DNA of 63,832 bases from Collinsella sp. (GTDB lineage: Bacteria > Actinomycetota > Coriobacteriia > Coriobacteriales > Coriobacteriaceae), in the NCBI GenBank assembly GCA_022728415.1, contig JAIJJM010000001.1:1-63832 (forward strand), written 5' to 3'. Below, in pieces: positions 59,879-63,832 of the stretch. The first letter of the stretch is position 1. Every line of letters starts with the position of its first letter. The translations under genes and the position numbers were made by a program. The notes below the pieces were generated by a model. It did not search any database and had not been told where the DNA came from. It saw only the letters and a program-made list of their open reading frames with translations.

Positions 59879-61114
59879 TCAGGCGCATTCCGACGCGACG
59901 GTCAGGATCTGGTCGAACAGGCCGTTGACCTCGTCCTGGTCGCGGCTGCGGTCGTTCTCGTCGGCGGGCCACATGTCCTCGAGGTCGTGGTCGACGAGGC
60001 GCATGAACGGGCCCACGTTGGCCAGCACGCCCTTGATGTCGCGGCCGGCGCGGGTGACGATCTCGTCGACGGCCTCGCTGCCCGGCTGCCACCGGCTGGA
60101 GCTCATCAGCTCCACGAGGCGTGCCAGTCCGGCGTTCGCGTCGCCCGCGGCGGTGCGGAACGCTTCCACGAAGTTCATGTCGTCCGCGGCGAGCCGGTCG
60201 CCTCCCAGGTCGATTGCAGTATTGTCGGGCAGCACGCCGATCGCGCCGGTCTCGTCGACCGGTGCGGGGGCCGCGGGTTCGAGTCCCTCGCTCATGCGCC
60301 GCATGGTCTCGCGTTTGATGCTCGTGCAGATCGTGGATTGCGCCATGTCGAGCCTGGCGGCGATCTCCTGCTGGGTCATGCCCTGGCCGCCCTCCTCGAC
60401 GGGCAGGTTCATGTCATGGATCTTCGCGTCGAGTTCGAGGCGTTCCGCCGGCGTGAGCTCCGGCACACTGTATCGTTTGCCGTCCGCACCCACGACCGGC
60501 TTCGGCTTCGCGGAGGCACCCTTCGGGGATTTCGCGTTCTTTTTCAGCGCGCGGCCGACCGTCCTATCGCTCACCCCGAGCGCCGCGGCGAGGGCCACAT
60601 TGCTGATCGGGTCCTCCTGGAAGCTGAGGATGAGGTTGGTGCGCTGCTGGACGGTCATACGGACCGCGTCGGCGGTGAACCTGTCCTGGCACATCCGGTT
60701 CCAGCCGATCAGTCCCGCGGGGTATCCGAGGGCGATCCAGGCGCGCCCGTCGTACGCCTGGGCGATCAGGTCGTGAAGGCGTTTCTGGCTTTTCGCGGTC
60801 TCGTAGAGCTGTTCCTGGATGTCGCCGACGAGCTGTTCGGCCTGCTCGCGCGTGAAATCGCTCTGGTCCGTGTCGACACCCATGTTGACGGGCAGGTGGT
60901 CGCGCGTGTATTCGATGACCGCGTCGCCTGCCGTGGCCTCCCCCGGTTCCGGCTCGTCTATGATGCGGATCGGCTCGGGCGCGCCCTCGGCCGGCTCCGG
61001 CTCCTCCACGGCGGGCACGTCGACGATCTCCACGTCCTGCCATGCGGGGGCATCCTGTGAATATCGGGGTTCGCCGGTGGTCGGCTGGGTGGGGTTGATG
61101 TAAGAATTGGTCAT
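59879..61114 (-). CDS. Two-HTH DNA-binding maintenance protein
   Basis: 411 residues from the ATG at 61114 (AGAAGGAGCC upstream). Two helix-turn-helix units: NVALAAALGVSDRTVGRALK (residue ~180) and TQQEIAARLDMAQSTICTSI (~265). A helical middle (EQLVGDIQEQLYETAKSQKR) precedes them. ParB-like in size and in having tandem HTH, but the ParB N-terminal motif is absent. Five 20-bp repeats lie directly upstream, so it may bind them as plasmid partition or replication proteins do. Exact role not established. Confidence 0.65.
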   Translation of the reverse strand: MTNSYINPTQPTTGEPRYSQDAPAWQDVEIVDVPAVEEPEPAEGAPEPIRIIDEPEPGEATAGDAVIEYTRDHLPVNMGVDTDQSDFTREQAEQLVGDIQEQLYETAKSQKRLHDLIAQAYDGRAWIALGYPAGLIGWNRMCQDRFTADAVRMTVQQRTNLILSFQEDPISNVALAAALGVSDRTVGRALKKNAKSPKGASAKPKPVVGADGKRYSVPELTPAERLELDAKIHDMNLPVEEGGQGMTQQEIAARLDMAQSTICTSIKRETMRRMSEGLEPAAPAPVDETGAIGVLPDNTAIDLGGDRLAADDMNFVEAFRTAAGDANAGLARLVELMSSSRWQPGSEAVDEIVTRAGRDIKGVLANVGPFMRLVDHDLEDMWPADENDRSRDQDEVNGLFDQILTVASECA

Positions 61115-61125
61115 GATTGGCTCCT

Positions 61126-61222
61126 TCTGGTCCGACGATTGGTCTTCTGGTCCGACGATTGGTCTTCTGGTCCGACGATTGGTCTTCTGGTCCGACGATT
61201 GGTCTTCTGGTCCGACGATTGG
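61126..61222. repeat. Five tandem 20-bp repeats upstream of the HTH gene
   Basis: Unit TCTGGTCCGACGATTGGTCT, five copies at exactly 20-base spacing (61125-61223), the last slightly changed. Spacing near two helical turns puts all copies on one face of DNA. They begin within 12 bases of the start codon of the protein at 61114, and AGAAGGAGCC of its ribosome binding site resembles the repeat junction. Together with the terminator at 61348-61379 this fills the gap between the divergent genes; no other gene is seen there. Confidence 0.85.
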
Positions 61223-61347
61223 TCGGGGTCGGTCTTGCCGGCTCCTTCTGATGTGATGATTGGTGGGGTTGGCTTCTGCTGGTTCCCTCGCCCGAGCCGG
61301 ATTCGTCCGGCAAGGGGCAATGCAAATGGGTAAAGGATGGGACCATC

Positions 61348-61379
61348 GCCCGCACGCGAACGGCAATTCGCGTGCGGGC
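61348..61379 (+). terminator. Strong terminator between divergent genes
   Basis: GCCCGCACGCGAA / TTCGCGTGCGGGC, a 13-bp perfect stem, followed on the + strand by ATTCTCTTTTTC. It ends a short transcript that would begin in the ~100 bases to its left, because no gene precedes it on the + strand. Confidence 0.75.
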
Positions 61380-61434
61380 ATTCTCTTTTTCACGGACCGT
61401 CCCGTGCGCCCGATATCACCTGTGGGACGCGTGG

Positions 61435-61932
61435 ATGGATGGAACGGATATCGTCAAGACCAAACGATCGGCGGTCATGATGGAAGACAACACTGCGGGC
61501 TTCTCCCCCATCCTCCGCCGCCGTCTCATGACGGTGGACCGGATATCCGGGTTCCTGCAGGGCGCATCGATGCCCCTGCGTCCCCGTGTCTCCCCGATCG
61601 TGACGGTCCGAGCCGCGATTCGGTACGAGGAGCTGGCCCGTGACGAAACGGTGCTCGCGCGGCGGGCGCGTCTGGCCTGGTTGGCCTATCGCATGGCCAT
61701 GGCCGATGGTCTGTTCCGCGATGTCGTGGATCCCGCCGTCATGGATGGGCTGCGTTGGATGCTGTCCACGGGGGTCACGGACGGCGAGCTGCATGATCCG
61801 GGTGTCATGTCCGGCTGCGTGCTCGCCGCCGCGATTTGTGACGACGCGTATGGGTTCGTCCTCGGCGTCGCTTCCGCGATTGCCGAGGAACGTCGATCCG
61901 CTGTGGCCGCCGTGGGCCGCACGCGCTTGTAG
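61435..61932 (+). CDS. Hypothetical 165-residue protein
   Basis: ATG at 61435 or 61477; neither has a clear ribosome binding site. Helical and Ala/Arg/Asp-rich (RAAIRYEELARDETVLARRA, LWLAYRMAMADGL-like), with a hydrophobic end (VLAAAICDDAYGFVLGVASA). Its neighbours are the terminator at 61348 and the reverse exonuclease-like gene. No family recognised. Confidence 0.5.
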   Translation: MDGTDIVKTKRSAVMMEDNTAGFSPILRRRLMTVDRISGFLQGASMPLRPRVSPIVTVRAAIRYEELARDETVLARRARLAWLAYRMAMADGLFRDVVDPAVMDGLRWMLSTGVTDGELHDPGVMSGCVLAAAICDDAYGFVLGVASAIAEERRSAVAAVGRTRL

Positions 61933-62007
61933 GGTTGGCATTCCTGGTTCTCTCTTTTCGCTGCAGATGGGTGGTGGATGGGTTTGTTTCGGGTAAGGGA
62001 TGGTTGT

Positions 62008-62433
62008 TCATCCCACCGGGATGGGCCGGCAAGCCCGGTTCCCGGTGCGCGTGGGGACGGCAATCCCCGACGCAAGTCTCTTATGATGTTCGGCCGTGAC
62101 GCTGCGCTCCACGACCTGGTCCTCGATACGGACGCCGGCGGCGCGCAGGAAACGGATGTCGCGTTCCACATGCTCGCCGCGCAGCAGCGTCGCACCGGAT
62201 AGGATCCGTTCGATCCCATCCACGTAGATGTTCAACGGCAGACGGTTCGCCAGGTTCACGTTCACCCCTCCTGCCGGCACGCTCTTCCAGCCGTCTTCCC
62301 TGACGGGGTGGAAGAACGCGTCGAACACCGTGCGATGCGCCTGCCTGTCGACGATGCGCAATCCGACAATCTCCCCGCACTCGGGAGTCGGTCCGGTCAC
62401 GCACAACCGAAGCCACAACACTCTTTCGCTCAT
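62008..62433 (-). CDS. DnaQ-like exonuclease fold lacking catalytic acids
   Basis: 141 residues from the ATG at 62433 (GGGAGG upstream; ATGA overlap with the HTH gene). The order of strands matches DEDD exonucleases: LWLRLCVTGPTPECGEIVGL, then RTVFDAFFHPV, IERILSGATLLRGEHVERDI and FLRAAGVRI. Where active enzymes have DxE (usually DTET), this has LRLC, so the first two acids are missing. The third and fourth acids are also doubtful. It should bind or regulate without cutting. Confidence 0.6.
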   Translation of the reverse strand: MSERVLWLRLCVTGPTPECGEIVGLRIVDRQAHRTVFDAFFHPVREDGWKSVPAGGVNVNLANRLPLNIYVDGIERILSGATLLRGEHVERDIRFLRAAGVRIEDQVVERSVTAEHHKRLASGIAVPTRTGNRACRPIPVG

Positions 62434-62669
62434 GCGACGACCTCCCGACTTGCAGATTCTTGAAGACCTAACAGGTAATCCGTTGAGGTGTGTAGCAATA
62501 ATGCACAAGACTTCACTTCTGGTGAAGTGAACGGGGCCTTACCTGCCAACTTTCTTGAAATCGACGCCTGGGTAACACCCAAATAATGGGCAAGATACTC
62601 CTGCGTCAGCTTATTTCGCTTCCTCTGCTCATCAATTCTATACGCAGTCACAACATCTTTATACTTCAT
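62430..62669 (-). CDS. HTH (XRE) regulator, reverse member of a divergent pair
   Basis: 79 residues from the ATG at 62669: QRKRNKLTQEYLAHYLGVTQ then ASISRKLAGKAPFTSPEVK. On the reverse strand TTGCTT, a 16-base spacer and TATATT precede it, with the start codon ~7 bases downstream, so the mRNA is leaderless. Its stop overlaps the DnaQ-like gene start. AT-rich compared with the rest of the element. Faces a second HTH gene at 62729. Confidence 0.7.
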   Translation of the reverse strand: MKYKDVVTAYRIDEQRKRNKLTQEYLAHYLGVTQASISRKLAGKAPFTSPEVKSCALLLHTSTDYLLGLQESASREVVA

Positions 62670-62728
62670 GTGTATAAATATACGCATTTTCAACTATAAA
62701 GCAAATCACTTCGTATACAATTACGTAT
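62670..62728. promoter_or_regulatory. Shared control region of the divergent HTH genes
   Basis: 59 bases, AT-rich. Contains GTATAAATATAC and CGTATACAATTACGTATA palindromes suitable as operators. Reverse promoter as above; for the forward gene TACAAT lies ~10 bases before the ATG at 62729, so it too may be leaderless. Confidence 0.55.
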
Positions 62729-63271
62729 ATGAACAATATTGAATCCACTCAAACCGCCGCCGCACAAGAATTCCAACGCATTGCGCGAGGCAATATTCGA
62801 TTGCTTGTGGCTTTCTATAAACCCAAACAGGAGATCTTGGCCGCTGCCTTGAAAATAAAGCAGCCTTCCTTGAGTAGAAAACTCAACGGAAAGGCTGATT
62901 GGATGCCAGCAGATATTGCTAATGTTGCAGACTTCTTTGGAATACCGTTTTACGTACTGCTGACAACAGATAAACTCGCCGCATATCTGGTTCCTGGCGA
63001 ATCCAATTATCAGCCTCGACAACATGTCGAGGCTGATAATGCAATTTCATTATCAACTCGTTATCAGGTGCAACATAATGTTGCACCTGATAATGCGGAG
63101 TCCCGTGAGCTCGCCGGTGCCGCCGGTCCACGCTACATCGTGAGGCCAGACGATGCCGAGAATACGAAAAAGCGCGGAGCGAACAATTCGCCCCGCGCCA
63201 TCGTGATGCCGTATGACCCGGACTTTTTGGTGCCCTCGGTGGGACTCGAACCCACACTGCGCAGATTTTGA
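62729..63271 (+). CDS. HTH regulator running into the tRNA gene
   Basis: 180 residues. N-terminal HTH (KPKQEILAAALKIKQPSLSR, residues ~32-51), followed by MPADIANVADFFGIPFYVLL. From residue ~92 the DNA is two tandem palindromes, translated as a Tyr/Gln/Asn-rich stretch, and the frame ends at 63271, inside the antisense of the tRNA. The real functional protein may end near residue 100; the rest may be encoded only because the element joins the tRNA here. No ribosome binding site. Confidence 0.6.
   Translation: MNNIESTQTAAAQEFQRIARGNIRLLVAFYKPKQEILAAALKIKQPSLSRKLNGKADWMPADIANVADFFGIPFYVLLTTDKLAAYLVPGESNYQPRQHVEADNAISLSTRYQVQHNVAPDNAESRELAGAAGPRYIVRPDDAENTKKRGANNSPRAIVMPYDPDFLVPSVGLEPTLRRF
63006..63040. 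repeat. Tandem palindrome 1 near the tRNA
   Basis: ATTATCAGCCTCGACA / TGTCGAGGCTGATAAT, 16-bp perfect arms around a 3-base centre, 188 bases from the tRNA 3' end. Confidence 0.85.
63061..63093. repeat. Tandem palindrome 2 near the tRNA
   Basis: TTATCAGGTGCAACAT / ATGTTGCACCTGATAA, 16-bp perfect arms around one base. It shares the outer TTATCAG...CTGATAA with palindrome 1 but has different inner bases. Confidence 0.85.
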
Positions 63272-63304
63272 GGCTGCTTCCTCTACCAATTGGGATACGA
63301 GGGC
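63228..63304 (-). tRNA. tRNA with CAA anticodon (Leu by anticodon), class I shape
   Basis: Reverse strand 63304 to 63228: acceptor GCCCTCG/CGAGGGC, D arm TCC...GGA, anticodon stem GCAG/CTGC with loop CTCAAAA (anticodon CAA), T arm GTGGG/CCCAC with TTCGAGT, then A73 and an encoded CCA. The variable region is only ~5 bases, whereas tRNA-Leu normally has a long variable arm. On the reverse strand a TATGCT box lies ~25 bases before the 5' end. The adjoining element joins at the 3' half. Confidence 0.85.
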
Positions 63305-63607
63305 GTGCCAAAGCACTCTGAAGAGAGTAGCATACCGATTCGACTCCCGCCACACAAGACACGCGCACCGCCACGGCATCCCCGCCTGACGGGCGTTCTG
63401 CGGCGTTCGGACGGGCCGCGCTCCCGCGTGTCGCCCACGCTTGCGCCCATGGCCCACGTCCCGAAGGCGGCGTGTGCGATCGACCGTTGCGAGGATCGCG
63501 CATCCCGCACCCGGCGATGATCGCCGTCCGGTACGCGAAGGCCCCCACCCCGCAGCGGGGTGAGGGCCTTTACGTACCGCACATCAGCGGTCAGCGGCTA
63601 CACGACA
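63305..63607. other. Spacer between pyruvate kinase and the tRNA
   Basis: ~300 bases, no gene. Near 63310-63335 lies the tRNA promoter (reverse TATGCT). At 63538-63573 AAGGCCC...CCACCCC / GGGGTG...GGGCCTT is the reverse-strand terminator of pyk. Confidence 0.6.
63538..63573 (-). terminator. Terminator of pyk
   Basis: A ~14-bp GC-rich hairpin around CCACCCC GCAG CGGGGTG, 35 bases after the pyk stop on the reverse strand. Confidence 0.65.
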
Positions 63608-63832
63608 TCAGTCGCAGGCGCCGACGGTGTGCACGTAGATGGAGTCGGTGCGGCCCGGCTGGTGATCGCCCTGGGCGGAGCTCAGGATGACGATCTTGTC
63701 GCCGTCGACGACCTTGCCGGCGTCCTTGAGGATCTTGTCCGTGTAGATCATCAGATCCTTGCGGGACTTGTCGTGGTAGTCCTCCTTGAGCAGGAAGGCT
63801 TCGGTGCCCCAGGACAGAGCCAGCCAGTGGTA
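63608..63832 (-). CDS. pyk: Pyruvate kinase, C-terminal end (5' end outside the window)
   Basis: The last ~74 residues on the reverse strand read ...YHWLALSWGTEAFLLKEDYH, then GKVVDGDKIVILSSAQGDHQ and PGRTDSIYVHTVGACD-stop. GRTDSIxVHTVG is the usual end of actinobacterial pyruvate kinase (C-terminal regulatory domain). A housekeeping glycolysis gene, so the chromosome continues to the right of the element. Confidence 0.9.
   Translation of the reverse strand, partial: YHWLALSWGTEAFLLKEDYHDKSRKDLMIYTDKILKDAGKVVDGDKIVILSSAQGDHQPGRTDSIYVHTVGACD

Noticed and set aside
59879..61114. ParB annotation for the two-HTH protein
   Set aside because: Tandem HTH and repeats fit, but the ParB N-terminal box is not visible and no ParA gene is adjacent.
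61126..61222. CRISPR array
   Set aside because: Units are directly adjacent 20-mers without spacers, and no cas genes are present.

Overview
The window is high-GC actinobacterial DNA and most likely comes from a Bifidobacterium. The evidence is the LPXTG/LASTG-anchored surface proteins with a class C sortase, the GAAAGGAAC(C)ATC-type ribosome binding sites, and the last ~75 codons of a pyruvate kinase gene at the right edge, next to a reverse-strand tRNA gene with a CAA anticodon. The ~16-62 kb interior looks like an integrated conjugative element (ICE) sitting against the 3' end of that tRNA. No integrase is visible, so the other end may lie outside the window, or the element may be a remnant.

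Layout. 0-7 kb: a sortase-dependent pilus cluster (major pilin end, large InlB-repeat adhesin, class C sortase). 7-11.6 kb: a CAP-domain/coiled-coil LASTG surface protein, a lone HigA-like regulator, and a chimeric remnant in which a piece of an N6-adenine methylase abuts the 3' part of another anchored protein. 11.9-15.8 kb: small element-type genes, then an ATPase plus ExK-nuclease-like pair that resembles a defence module. 16-23.8 kb: a tightly coupled forward conjugation operon (VirB4-like ATPase, VirD4-type coupling protein and accessory membrane proteins). 23.9-27.8 kb: reverse cargo (HicB-like membrane fusion, HAD protein, Fic protein). 27.4-33 kb: a reverse operon with a MobF-type relaxase-helicase and two small zinc-binding/accessory genes. 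33-34.3 kb: a non-coding, repeat-rich candidate oriT region. 34.3-41.7 kb: small reverse-strand genes including ssb, a RelBE-type toxin-antitoxin pair, DUF3846, and an amidoligase/glutamine amidotransferase pair. This stretch is punctuated by four copies of a ~145-180 bp hairpin element. 42-55 kb: cargo with a regulator, two paralogous putative nucleases behind hairpins, TacAT-like and AbiE toxin-antitoxin pairs, a triple-HTH gene coupled to recQ, a PD-(D/E)XK nuclease, a coiled-coil protein and a GNAT enzyme. 55.4-62.7 kb: a replication/maintenance block (initiator-like gene with internal iterons and an AT-rich tract, DUF2637 membrane protein, an HTH protein preceded by five 20-bp tandem repeats), a degenerate DnaQ-like protein and a divergent pair of HTH genes beside the tRNA.

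How it fits together. The relaxase, coupling protein and VirB4-like ATPase would process and move single-stranded DNA. The iteron-bearing initiator gene would allow autonomous replication after excision. The genes beside the putative oriT all read in one direction and several are preceded by the same foldable element, so that stretch looks like a leading region expressed early in a recipient. The most interesting signal is this element: copies A and B have nearly identical cores but completely different outer arms that are still self-complementary. That is the signature of a conserved structure, either a structured RNA leader or a single-stranded-DNA promoter. Other notable items are the origin-like iterons inside the initiator gene, the Cys-rich amidoligase paired with an Ntn-type amidotransferase, and a ~450-bp tract with about 23 GGWCC words.
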